Positions 1 through 7,223 of a stretch of DNA of 12,122 nucleotides are shown here, piece after piece. Below the pieces are notes generated by a model that was given only the letters and a program-made list of their open reading frames with translations, did no database searches and was not told the DNA's origin. Position numbers and translations under genes: made by a program. The DNA is taken from positions 1 through 12,122 of the forward strand of contig CAZTLI010000132.1 in assembly GCA_964614375.1 (NCBI GenBank), written 5' to 3'. Within the stretch, counting starts at the first letter, position 1. Every line of letters begins with the position of its first letter. This DNA is from CAZTLI01 sp964614375. Its GTDB lineage: Bacteria; Chloroflexota; Anaerolineae; Aggregatilineales; Phototrophicaceae.

Positions 1-195
1 TTTGTTGATATTGAGATAACTTTCTGTGGCTGGACTCGCGCCGATGTGAATTGCTTCGTCTGCCATTTCGACATGCAGCGCATTGGTATCCACATCGGAA
101 TAGACTGCCACAGTCGCAATGCCCATCTCGCGGCAGGTGCGGATAATCCGGCAGGCAATTTCACCACGATTGGCAATCAGTAGTTTTCTAATCAT
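1..195 (-). CDS. Biotin carboxylase (alpha) subunit of an acyl-CoA carboxylase, N-terminal 65 codons only
   Basis: This is a partial gene running off the left edge of the window. Reading down from the ATG at 195 gives 65 codons with no stop. The opening residues, MIRKLLIANRGEIACRII, are the classic start of the ATP-grasp biotin carboxylase fold (N-terminal Rossmann-like domain with the IANRGEIA motif), followed by the expected YSDVD and ADEAIHIG segments. Such subunits carboxylate biotin using ATP and bicarbonate, and in the methylcrotonyl-/geranyl-CoA class they also carry the biotin carboxyl carrier domain at the C terminus, which lies outside the window. The start codon overlaps the stop of the upstream hydratase gene (ATGA, 4 bases), so translation is probably coupled; no strong ribosome binding site is seen. 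It very likely pairs with the carboxyltransferase at 5616-7223. Family is certain; whether it is LiuD-like or AtuF-like cannot be told from this fragment. Confidence 0.93.
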   Translation of the reverse strand, partial: MIRKLLIANRGEIACRIIRTCREMGIATVAVYSDVDTNALHVEMADEAIHIGASPATESYLNINK

Positions 196-1013
196 GTGCT
201 GTTATCCCGATCAAGCGACATTTCACGCTGGACAACCCATTTTGCAGGGCGTTTCTGGATAAATGCCATCAAGCCTTCTTGCGCTTCTGCACTCTCACGA
301 CGTTCATTGAGTAAGTTGGCGCGGTATACAACCGTGTCGTCCAACGATTTATCTTTGACCTCAAAAATGAGTGCTTTCGCCGCTGCCAATGCCTCTGGCC
401 CACATTGCAAGACCATTTCTAGTATGTGTATCATGCCAGCATCAAGCGAATCTGGTGAATAGACATAGTGGGCAATGTGATATTTTTCGGCCTCATCCCC
501 ACCAAAACGTCGCCCGGTCAACATCAATTCGCGTGTTCGAGTCAATCCCATGCGCTGGATGACAAAGGGCGATATAAAAGCGGGCACGACGCCCAATCGC
601 ACTTCCGGCATTCCAAAAATCGCATCCGTGCTGGCGATGGCAATGTCCGATACACACGCCAGACCTAATCCGCCACCCAATGCTGCCCCTTCGATTCGGG
701 CAATCACCACTTGCGGCGCTTCATTGACCACTCGCAGCATGTCGTCCAGATTGCCGGCACTTTCAGTTGCGGGGACCGGGCTTTCGCGCATTTCTTTGAT
801 GTCGCCCCCCGCGCAGAATGTGCCATCTGCCCCCGCCAGAACAATGGCACGGACTTCCCGGTTGTCGCGTAAGGCGGTGAAAACCGCATATAATTCGCGT
901 ACCATCTGCTGATTCATCGCATTTTTTGCTTCAGGACGATTGAGCGTGATATAGGCCACCGCAGGTTCGATGCGGACAGCAAGTGTTTCGAGGTTTTGGA
1001 ATAACTCGGTCAT
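192..1013 (-). CDS. Enoyl-CoA hydratase/isomerase family protein, probable 3-methylglutaconyl-CoA or isohexenylglutaconyl-CoA hydratase
   Basis: A 273-residue crotonase-fold enzyme, full length for the family. Oxyanion-hole segments are visible at residues 66-74 (FCAGGDIKE) and 109-119 (GAALGGGLGLA). The distal catalytic glutamate is E137 in FGMPEVRLG, followed by VPAFISPFV, a signature I associate with LiuC/AtuE-type glutaconyl-CoA hydratases. The position of the second glutamate of classical crotonases is glycine (G117), also seen in LiuC-like proteins. Expected role: hydration of the carboxylated unsaturated acyl-CoA made by the operon's carboxylase, in the cytoplasm. The ATG at 1013 is supported by AAGGA at 1022-1026, 8 bases upstream. 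It sits 90 bases after the small AtuA-like gene and overlaps the biotin carboxylase start by 4 bases. Assignment to the family is firm; the exact substrate is inferred from the neighbours. Confidence 0.9.
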   Translation of the reverse strand: MTELFQNLETLAVRIEPAVAYITLNRPEAKNAMNQQMVRELYAVFTALRDNREVRAIVLAGADGTFCAGGDIKEMRESPVPATESAGNLDDMLRVVNEAPQVVIARIEGAALGGGLGLACVSDIAIASTDAIFGMPEVRLGVVPAFISPFVIQRMGLTRTRELMLTGRRFGGDEAEKYHIAHYVYSPDSLDAGMIHILEMVLQCGPEALAAAKALIFEVKDKSLDDTVVYRANLLNERRESAEAQEGLMAFIQKRPAKWVVQREMSLDRDNST

Positions 1014-1021
1014 GTATAAGG

Positions 1022-1026
1022 TCCTT
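1022..1026 (-). promoter_or_regulatory. Ribosome binding site of the enoyl-CoA hydratase gene
   Basis: On the minus strand AAGGA lies 8 bases before the ATG at 1013. It fixes the start of the hydratase and is one of the better Shine-Dalgarno matches in the operon. The gene also has the largest upstream gap of the run (90 bases, 1014-1103), in which I see no ORF, terminator or clear promoter. Confidence 0.55.
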
Positions 1027-1103
1027 GTATGCGGGTGGAGGGTGTTGTGCGACGATGAATAGCATGACTCATCGAAAGATATTTGGCAAGAGATGTGATT
1101 TCG

Positions 1104-1415
1104 TTAAGCGTCCCATTCCATATATAGAAGCGCACCGGCTAATGACTTGCCAAGTCCGTCAATACGGAGTGAACGAGTACCACCACCGTCCAGCGCATCG
1201 TAGCAGACGAAATTTAGCGCCTCAATGTTGTCCAGTTCATAGCGGACAACCTCTCCTTGAACCAGGTCGCCTAGATGGAATTTAACCCTGTCTGCGGTCA
1301 ATTTGGCTTTAATTTCCCGGTAGGCTTCCGGTGAGCGCGCAATGACACTGATGTTGGCGATGTTGCCTTTGTCGCCTTCGCGTCCGAATGCAAGGTCATA
1401 GAGTCGTTTTGGCAT
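1104..1415 (-). CDS. Small stand-alone AtuA C-terminal (ferredoxin-like fold) domain protein
   Basis: A 103-residue protein starting MPKRLYDLAFGREGDKGN. The LAF-GREGDKGN segment followed by a moderately conserved alpha/beta stretch is typical of the C-terminal domain of AtuA-type (DUF1446) proteins, which in several bacteria is fused to the main AtuA domain and in others is encoded separately just downstream, as here. The reading frame is open up to a TTG at 1430, but the ATG at 1415 is preferred: GAGGTC at 1423-1428 sits 7 bases upstream, and that start leaves the gene 4 bases after the AtuA stop instead of overlapping it. It most likely forms a complex with the product of 1420-2781. AtuA is required for growth on acyclic terpenes in Pseudomonas, but its biochemical role is not established, so no reaction is claimed. 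Confidence 0.82.
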   Translation of the reverse strand: MPKRLYDLAFGREGDKGNIANISVIARSPEAYREIKAKLTADRVKFHLGDLVQGEVVRYELDNIEALNFVCYDALDGGGTRSLRIDGLGKSLAGALLYMEWDA

Positions 1416-1419
1416 TGTG

Positions 1420-2781
1420 CTAGACCTCAAGATAGGTGATTTGGGGTGTGATGTGTGCCCGGTCGATGAGTGTAGGCCATAAACCGACGATAGGACGTGG
1501 GTCTTGTCCGATGGTGCTGCCAGAAATTGCCATTCCTGCGGGGCCGCTGAGACCGTTATTCATCAAGCGGCGCACGGCCTGTTTGAGTGTGCCGGGGTCT
1601 GCTGCGGTGAACATCACCCGCACGATAAGTTCCATCGGGTCGTCTGGCAGGTTAGCTATGGACTGATACAGGCTGTTATGACCAAGAAAGTGATAGGCGA
1701 TACGCTCTATGGGCAAACCATCCCACGCCGCTTCCAGCATGTCTTTCATTTGCTCGAATTTGCGCCATGACTGGGGCCATCCAATGGTGTATATCAATTC
1801 GCGAGAATAACCTTCGAGCCGATTCAAATTCAATTTCAATTTTTCGGGTCGTGACTTCCCCGTGACTCCACTAACATGAACACAGTCTTCACCCACAGCT
1901 TCCAGTTGAAGGGTCGTGAAATTTGCCACGACATCTGGCGTGATGTAATTGGCGGGGTCATGGACTTCATACAGCAGTTGTTCCTTAACGGTATTTATGG
2001 TGACGATCCCATTCGTGTCTGGCGTTTTGGTCAGGACAAAACTGCCGTCGGCTTCAACCTGCGCGATGGGGTAGCCGAGATTGTGCATCTGCTGCCCTTC
2101 GAGATTGTTTATCAACGCCAGACTGTTACCACCGACTACCTGCCCCGTGCATTCCAGCAGATGCCCCGCGACGATGCCCGATGCCAGCTTATCCCAATCG
2201 TCCCATGACCAACCGTAGTGCGCGATGAGGGGGGCAAGGTAGATGCACGGGTCAGCCACCCGCCCGGTGATGACCATATCCGCGCCGTTTTGCAGGGCTT
2301 CAACAATGGGCGCAGCGCCCAGATAGACATTGGCTGTCACCCACGTTTGGTTGGGCGTATCAGCCAGTATCTCGCCTGTATCCAGATTGCTGAGGGTCTC
2401 GCCTGCTGTTTGCAGGGCTTGCAGCTTGTCCAACACATTATCGCCCGTGACGACAGCAATTTTTACGCCGCTTAAGCCCTGTTTTGCGGCGATTTGACGC
2501 ACTGTTTCACCTGCTCCCTGTGGATTGAGGCCGCCGCCATTGGTGATGAGTGGAATTTTGCGAACGAATGCCTCTGGCAGGATTTTGCTGGCGATAATGT
2601 CAATGTCAAACGTGTAGCCGCGTGCGGGGTCTTTCATGCGGTCTTTTTGAAGAATCGCCAGCGTTAGTTCCGCCAATGCCTCAAAGCACACCACATCCAC
2701 ATGCCCGCCCAGAATCATCGGCAGCGCACTTAACACATTATCGCCATAAAAGCCTTCAGCAGAGCCAACTCGATAGGTCAT
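1420..2781 (-). CDS. AtuA family protein (DUF1446), acyclic terpene utilization-like
   Basis: A 453-residue cytoplasmic protein without signal peptide or membrane segments. Recognisable AtuA/DUF1446 features are the glycine-rich opening GSAEGFYGD (residues 6-14), the NGGGLNP motif (81-87), VTGDNV (111-116), the TGRVADP motif (172-178), and a conserved C-terminal half with GHNSLY (367-372). Pseudomonas AtuA is about 590 residues because it also contains a C-terminal ferredoxin-like domain; here that part is the separate next gene, so this protein has the length expected for the main domain alone. It begins 15 bases after the acyl-CoA dehydrogenase, with only a weak ribosome binding site (AGAAAG about 7 bases before ATG). 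The family is genetically linked to citronellol/geraniol catabolism, but no catalytic activity is firmly known. DUF1446 genes also occur beside other branched acyl-CoA carboxylase clusters, so presence alone does not prove terpene use. Confidence 0.88.
   Translation of the reverse strand: MTYRVGSAEGFYGDNVLSALPMILGGHVDVVCFEALAELTLAILQKDRMKDPARGYTFDIDIIASKILPEAFVRKIPLITNGGGLNPQGAGETVRQIAAKQGLSGVKIAVVTGDNVLDKLQALQTAGETLSNLDTGEILADTPNQTWVTANVYLGAAPIVEALQNGADMVITGRVADPCIYLAPLIAHYGWSWDDWDKLASGIVAGHLLECTGQVVGGNSLALINNLEGQQMHNLGYPIAQVEADGSFVLTKTPDTNGIVTINTVKEQLLYEVHDPANYITPDVVANFTTLQLEAVGEDCVHVSGVTGKSRPEKLKLNLNRLEGYSRELIYTIGWPQSWRKFEQMKDMLEAAWDGLPIERIAYHFLGHNSLYQSIANLPDDPMELIVRVMFTAADPGTLKQAVRRLMNNGLSGPAGMAISGSTIGQDPRPIVGLWPTLIDRAHITPQITYLEV
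1423..1428 (-). promoter_or_regulatory. Ribosome binding site inside the end of the AtuA-like gene
   Basis: GAGGTC on the minus strand lies within the last codons of the upstream AtuA-like gene (its C terminus reads Y-L-E-V-stop) and 7 bases before the ATG at 1415. It decides the start of the small downstream gene in favour of ATG over the in-frame TTG at 1430, and suggests coupled translation of the two AtuA parts. Confidence 0.6.
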
Positions 2782-2796
2782 GGATATGCTTTCTGT

Positions 2797-3996
2797 TTAT
2801 GATCTAGGATTCATGTTTTCCAACTGAGCGATAATCCGCAGCATAATTTCGTCCGCGCCACCGCCGATGCTGGTCAAACGAGAATCGCGGAAGTAGCGTG
2901 AAATCGGTGTCTCTTCCATGTATCCCATACCGCCATAAAATTGTAGACACGTATCCGCCACTTCCCGCGCCAGGCGTCCGCCCTTGAGCTTGCACATGGA
3001 CGCGATTTTGGTCATTTCCATCTGCTCTGCCCCGGCTTCTATCATAGCAGCGCAGTAATAGACCAATCGTTTCAGTGCTTCGATTTCAACCAGCAGTTCG
3101 CCGAGTTTGAATTGAATCCACTGGTTCGCAATCAGAGGTTTGTTGAAGGCTTTGCGTTCCTGACAATATTTAATTGTATCGCGTACCGCCAATTCCGCGC
3201 CTGCATAAGAACCTATCGCAGCGACAAGGCGTTCAATCTGGAATTGTTCCATCTGGTAGTAGAAGCCCATGCCCTCTTCGCCGATGCGATTTTCGACAGG
3301 CACGCGCATATCTTCAAATGCCAGCAGTGCGGTATCGCTCGACCAGTTGCCGAGCTTGTTCAGACTACGGCTGACGTTAAAGCCGGGTGTATCGGTGGGC
3401 ACCATAATGAGTGACATACCGTGATAATCTTCGCCGGTTTCCGTCCGGGCGAGCAGGCAAATCCAGTCAGCTTGTGTGCCGTTGGTAATGTACATCTTGC
3501 TGCCGTTGATGACGTAATGATCACCATCCCGCACTGCTCGTGTCTTGATGCGTGCGACATCGGAGCCAGCGTCGGGTTCGGTCACGGCGATGGAGCCGAC
3601 CATATCTCCAGCGATGGCGGGCGCGAGGAACTTCTGCTTCAGTTCAGGTGACCCATGTTTCGCCAGTGCGGGCGTACACATATCGGTCTGTACCATAATC
3701 GCCATCGGCACGCCACCACATTTTGCTCGTGCAATTTCTTCACAAAGGATGACGGTGAACCAGATGTCGGCATTTGCCCCACCGTATTCTTCGGGATAGC
3801 TCAAACCGAGAAAGCCGAGGTTGCCCATTTTTTTGAAAATGTCATGTAGTGGCGCGATTCCGGCCTCTTCCCACTCATCGGCATGGGGCGCGAGTTCTTT
3901 CTCAACAAAACTCCGCACGGTTTTACGAAACATTTCGTGTTCTTCGGTAAATGGATTCATAATGTTGGATTGTGCTGCGGTTGCAACCATTGTCAT
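2797..3996 (-). CDS. Acyl-CoA dehydrogenase, isovaleryl-/citronellyl-CoA dehydrogenase-like
   Basis: A 399-residue FAD-dependent acyl-CoA dehydrogenase of normal family length. N-terminal helical domain (about 15-130), middle beta domain with the family motif SIAVTEPDAGSD (135-146) and YITNGTQADW (169-178), and a C-terminal helical domain with QFYGGMGYMEE (352-362). The base used by medium-chain enzymes near the C terminus is replaced by glycines (IGGGADEI, 377-384), whereas E255 in QIERLV aligns with the catalytic glutamate of isovaleryl-CoA dehydrogenase, implying a branched-chain substrate. It would oxidise the acyl-CoA before carboxylation and pass electrons to ETF. Two starts are possible: ATG at 3996, or ATG at 3990 (Met3), which lies at a better distance (9 bases) from AAAAGG; the catalytic protein is unaffected. 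It is 9 bases from the hydrolase gene upstream and 15 from AtuA downstream. Confidence 0.9.
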   Translation of the reverse strand: MTMVATAAQSNIMNPFTEEHEMFRKTVRSFVEKELAPHADEWEEAGIAPLHDIFKKMGNLGFLGLSYPEEYGGANADIWFTVILCEEIARAKCGGVPMAIMVQTDMCTPALAKHGSPELKQKFLAPAIAGDMVGSIAVTEPDAGSDVARIKTRAVRDGDHYVINGSKMYITNGTQADWICLLARTETGEDYHGMSLIMVPTDTPGFNVSRSLNKLGNWSSDTALLAFEDMRVPVENRIGEEGMGFYYQMEQFQIERLVAAIGSYAGAELAVRDTIKYCQERKAFNKPLIANQWIQFKLGELLVEIEALKRLVYYCAAMIEAGAEQMEMTKIASMCKLKGGRLAREVADTCLQFYGGMGYMEETPISRYFRDSRLTSIGGGADEIMLRIIAQLENMNPRS

Positions 3997-4005
3997 TCGC
4001 CTTTT

Positions 4006-5586
4006 CTAATTGTTTTCTAGTTCGCGGATGATGCCGGGCAGGATGGCCTGCGCCACACTGAAATTGCCGTCTTCTGTAATGTGGACTAAATCATGAAAAA
4101 TTGGGCGCACATCGTCAACGAACAGGTCACTGATGACGATAATATCATCCCAATCACGATTTTCGACCCGCTCACGTAGCAAGCGGTCTACCTCTCGATA
4201 CAGGTCGATAAATCCGGGATTATCGCTTTCCATTTGTTCAATAATTGTCGCTTCTGCGCCCGCCAGCGTGTCTTTAAACAATATAGCAGGCTGCCACACG
4301 AAAATGACTTCGACGTTATAGTCCGCCGCAACTGCGCGAATCATTCGCACATTCGCTAGATAACGGGACACAATCACCTCGGCATTGATGCCTTCTGACG
4401 CAATCAGGTCAAACGAATTATCCGGTATTGTACCACCCGGCAGGCTGAAGGTGGGTAATCCCGCGCGCAACCAGCGCCCCGCTTCAACATCGCTGATGCG
4501 ATTGCCTTCGCGCAGTGGAATGCCGACGTAATTCTGTAAATACGCCGAATAGATGTCGTTAAAGCCTTGATAGAATATGGCGACATCGGGGATATTACCC
4601 TGTGCAAGCTGTGCCTGAAACAGAATCATGTCTTGCGTGCTGACATAACCTGTCTGTCCGTAATTGATGACATGCTGTGGCAAATCGTTTTCTGCTAACA
4701 GGCGCGCGGTGTGCCCGGCAATAGTATAGGCGTCGCGCGCACCTTCACCCCACATGGTCGAACCCCCAAAAAAATAAACTCGTCCCGCATCGTTAACCCC
4801 TGCATCGAAGAACGAGGGTGTATAGCGCACACCATCAGCACCAATATTGATGTATTCACCGTCGAATGGTTGCACCGTCCAGTATGTGTAGGGCAGCCAT
4901 TGGACTTGCATCTGTCCCTGTTCGAGCCAAAAATCGCGCGCGCTGGGTGCGGGATTGCCATCGTCGTAAAAGGTCAATTCACGCGGATCGAGTCCAGAAC
5001 GGAAGCGGTCTTCGATTCCCGTTTGTTGGATGACGTTGAAACTGAACAGATAGAATATGACGACGATGATAAAGAGTGTGAGCGTTACACCTACTGCTAT
5101 CCACAAATCGTTGGTCTGGTTAATCCAGCTACGCAGTCGCTGCCAGTTGATGGTCAGAATAATCCCCAGCAGCAGCAGTGACCAGCACACCAGCAGAAAT
5201 TTACCCGGCCCGGTGATGGTCGGGGCGACATCGCGCAGCGTCAAAAACGCGAAGAAATTGATTTCCAGCACGAGGAACAGGGTAATAAGCGCTAGCCAAC
5301 GGTTGGCAAGAACAGAAGCAAATCTGCGCGATAGGGGTAGGAGTTGAGCTGGGGGATGGCGATACAGCCACACGGTTACACCCAATATCGCCAGCGTCAC
5401 AATACCAAAACCAGCGCTGATGCCCGTTCTTATTTGTGAGAATGTTTCGTTCGACGAGTCAGGGGACAGCAGCAGCGCAATCCACGTCACAATGGCGGCA
5501 ATCAATCCCAAAAATGCAAATCCAAACAGGCTGCGTGCCAGTATTTCAGCAGAGGATTCTGGTGTTTGTGTCGGTGTTTCGGTCAT
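4006..5586 (-). CDS. Membrane-anchored SGNH/GDSL-type hydrolase (esterase/lipase or acyltransferase-like)
   Basis: A 526-residue protein with five predicted membrane helices (roughly 18-40, 55-75, 96-117, 127-146, 161-183) and a C-terminal SGNH-like domain (about 240-526). SGNH blocks are visible: GGST with candidate nucleophile S276, NYGQTG (308-313) for the block II glycine, GFND (341-344, N343), and D499-x-x-H502 as the catalytic pair. An odd number of helices with a cytoplasmic N terminus would place the catalytic domain outside the membrane (inference). The frame is open to 5661, but that start would lie inside the upstream carboxyltransferase gene and add 25 arginine/proline-rich residues; ATG at 5586 begins 29 bases after that gene and just before the hydrophobic region. 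No strong ribosome binding site is seen. Substrate is unknown; it could remove or transfer acyl/acetyl groups. Its place between carboxylase and dehydrogenase genes suggests, but does not prove, a role in the same pathway. Confidence 0.85.
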   Translation of the reverse strand: MTETPTQTPESSAEILARSLFGFAFLGLIAAIVTWIALLLSPDSSNETFSQIRTGISAGFGIVTLAILGVTVWLYRHPPAQLLPLSRRFASVLANRWLALITLFLVLEINFFAFLTLRDVAPTITGPGKFLLVCWSLLLLGIILTINWQRLRSWINQTNDLWIAVGVTLTLFIIVVIFYLFSFNVIQQTGIEDRFRSGLDPRELTFYDDGNPAPSARDFWLEQGQMQVQWLPYTYWTVQPFDGEYINIGADGVRYTPSFFDAGVNDAGRVYFFGGSTMWGEGARDAYTIAGHTARLLAENDLPQHVINYGQTGYVSTQDMILFQAQLAQGNIPDVAIFYQGFNDIYSAYLQNYVGIPLREGNRISDVEAGRWLRAGLPTFSLPGGTIPDNSFDLIASEGINAEVIVSRYLANVRMIRAVAADYNVEVIFVWQPAILFKDTLAGAEATIIEQMESDNPGFIDLYREVDRLLRERVENRDWDDIIVISDLFVDDVRPIFHDLVHITEDGNFSVAQAILPGIIRELENN

Positions 5587-5615
5587 TGATCGGCGCTCTG
5601 GGGATGCTGGTCCAA

Positions 5616-7223
5616 CTACATCCTGAAATTGCCATAGCGGGCGCGGCCTTCGCCGACCCAATCGCGGTTATACGACATGGATAGGCCAACGGTCAAGACC
5701 TGGCGGGTATCGCGCGGGTCGATTAATCCATCATCCCAGATGCGGGCAGTGCCGTAATAGGGGTCGGATTCCTCCTCGAATTTATAGCGCACCATGAACT
5801 TCATTTGCTCAATTTGCTCCATGTCCGGTTCATCGCCGCGCCGTCGTGCCGCCGCCTCTTGAATAATACCGAGTACACCTGCTGCTTGTTCCGCGCCCAT
5901 GACCGCTGTCCGGCTCGTAGGCCATGCGAACAGCAAAATCGGATCGTAAGGACGACCACACATGGCATAGTAGCCCGCGCCATACGCCCCGCCGATCAAG
6001 ATTGTGAATTGTGGGACACGGCTGTTGGCGACAGCGTTAATCATCTGTGAACCATGTTTGATAATGCCGCCTTCCTCATATTTTTGCCCAACCATGAAGC
6101 CGGTAATGTTTTGCAGGTAAATCAATGGTGTGAATGAATGATTACAAAGTTGGATGAATTGTGTCGCTTTTTGTGCGGATTCGGAGAACAGGATGCCGTT
6201 GTTGGCGATGATTCCCACCGGGAAGCCATTGATATGGGCGTGTCCACACACGAGAGTCGTGCCATAGTCTGGCTTGAATTCCATAAACCGCGATCCATCA
6301 ACAATGCGCGCGATGACTTCTCGCATATCCAATGGTTTACGAATAGTGTCTATCGGGACAATGCCAAGTAGTTCGTCCGGGTCATAACGGGGCGGTTCGG
6401 GTGTTTGCAGTGTGACATGCAGGTGTTTTTGCCAGTTCCATCCGCGAACTACCTCGCGGGTGATGCGTAGCGCGTCGGCATCATCTTCCGCAATGTAATC
6501 TGCGAGACCCGAAATCCGTGCGTGCATATCTGCGCCGCCAAGGGCTTCTTCTTCGACCTCTTCGCCCGTCGCCATCTTGACCAACGGTGGCCCACCCAGA
6601 AAGGCCATGCCCTGATTACGGACAAACACGGTGTAATCGCTCATGCCGGGGATGTATGCGCCGCCGGCTGTACTATTGCCAAAAACCACCGCCACCTGTG
6701 GAATGCCCTTTGCGCTTAGTCGTGCTTGATTGGCAAAGCCCCGTCCGCCGGGAACGAAAATTTCCGCCTGATGGGGCAGATTTGCGCCGCCGCTCTCGAC
6801 CAGCATGATCATGGGCAGGTGGTTGATCAAGGCTATGTCTTGCGCCCGAAGCGATTTTGTCAGCGAAACGGGGTAGGTTGTACCACCCTTTATTGCCGGG
6901 TTATTGACCGTGATGACACATTCAACACCACTGACGACGCCAATACCGGTAATAAGTCCCGCGCCGGGGGTCTCATCATCATACATATTCCATGCAGCGA
7001 GTGTACTCAGTTCGATGAAAGGGGTATTCGGGTCAAGCAAGCGTTCCAGACGTTCACGCGGCGGCAATTTGCCCCGCTCCACCATACGTGTGATACCCCG
7101 TTCGCCACTGTTGCGAACCTGTCTCTGCCGCTCTTGCAACTGTTCCACCAGTTTACAGTTGTGACTGTAATAGGTTTGGTAGCTTTCACTGTGCGTATCA
7201 ATCTGAGATTGGATAATGGGCAT
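5616..7223 (-). CDS. Acyl-CoA carboxylase carboxyltransferase (beta) subunit, methylcrotonyl-/geranyl-CoA carboxylase type
   Basis: A 535-residue carboxyltransferase, the normal length for MCC/GCC beta subunits. The N terminus (QIDTHSESY) and C terminus (YGNFRM) match the class. Two crotonase-like halves are present: the first with NSTAGGAYIPGMSD (183-196) and FLGGPPLVKMATGEEV (208-223), the second with REVIARIVDGSRF (301-313), NNGILFSESAQK (341-352), LQNITGFMVG (370-379) and GGAYGAGYYAMCGR (411-424), which form the oxyanion and biotin sites. It transfers CO2 from carboxybiotin to the gamma methyl carbon of a 3-methyl-2-enoyl-CoA, together with the alpha subunit beginning at 195. The segment 150-166 is shorter and smaller-chained than in methylcrotonyl enzymes, so geranyl-CoA or another longer acyl-CoA is conceivable. 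First gene of the operon, with no clear ribosome binding site at the ATG at 7223. Confidence 0.93.
   Translation of the reverse strand: MPIIQSQIDTHSESYQTYYSHNCKLVEQLQERQRQVRNSGERGITRMVERGKLPPRERLERLLDPNTPFIELSTLAAWNMYDDETPGAGLITGIGVVSGVECVITVNNPAIKGGTTYPVSLTKSLRAQDIALINHLPMIMLVESGGANLPHQAEIFVPGGRGFANQARLSAKGIPQVAVVFGNSTAGGAYIPGMSDYTVFVRNQGMAFLGGPPLVKMATGEEVEEEALGGADMHARISGLADYIAEDDADALRITREVVRGWNWQKHLHVTLQTPEPPRYDPDELLGIVPIDTIRKPLDMREVIARIVDGSRFMEFKPDYGTTLVCGHAHINGFPVGIIANNGILFSESAQKATQFIQLCNHSFTPLIYLQNITGFMVGQKYEEGGIIKHGSQMINAVANSRVPQFTILIGGAYGAGYYAMCGRPYDPILLFAWPTSRTAVMGAEQAAGVLGIIQEAAARRRGDEPDMEQIEQMKFMVRYKFEEESDPYYGTARIWDDGLIDPRDTRQVLTVGLSMSYNRDWVGEGRARYGNFRM

Noticed and set aside
1014..1103. 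A small gene or internal promoter in the 90-base gap before the hydratase
   Set aside because: No open frame with a ribosome binding site, no hairpin with a T run and no convincing -35/-10 pair was seen.
1416..1430. TTG start at 1430 for the small AtuA C-terminal-domain gene
   Set aside because: The ATG at 1415 has a well-spaced GAGGTC ribosome binding site and begins directly at the conserved KRLYDLAF segment.
4711..5181. A 156-codon plus-strand open frame inside the SGNH hydrolase gene
   Set aside because: It is antisense to a gene with clear membrane helices and SGNH motifs; the antisense protein is cysteine- and arginine-rich without recognisable features.
5587..5661. A 25-residue N-terminal extension of the SGNH hydrolase starting at 5661
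   Set aside because: It would overlap the end of the carboxyltransferase gene, is Arg/Pro-rich, and precedes a start at 5586 that fits the first membrane helix better.
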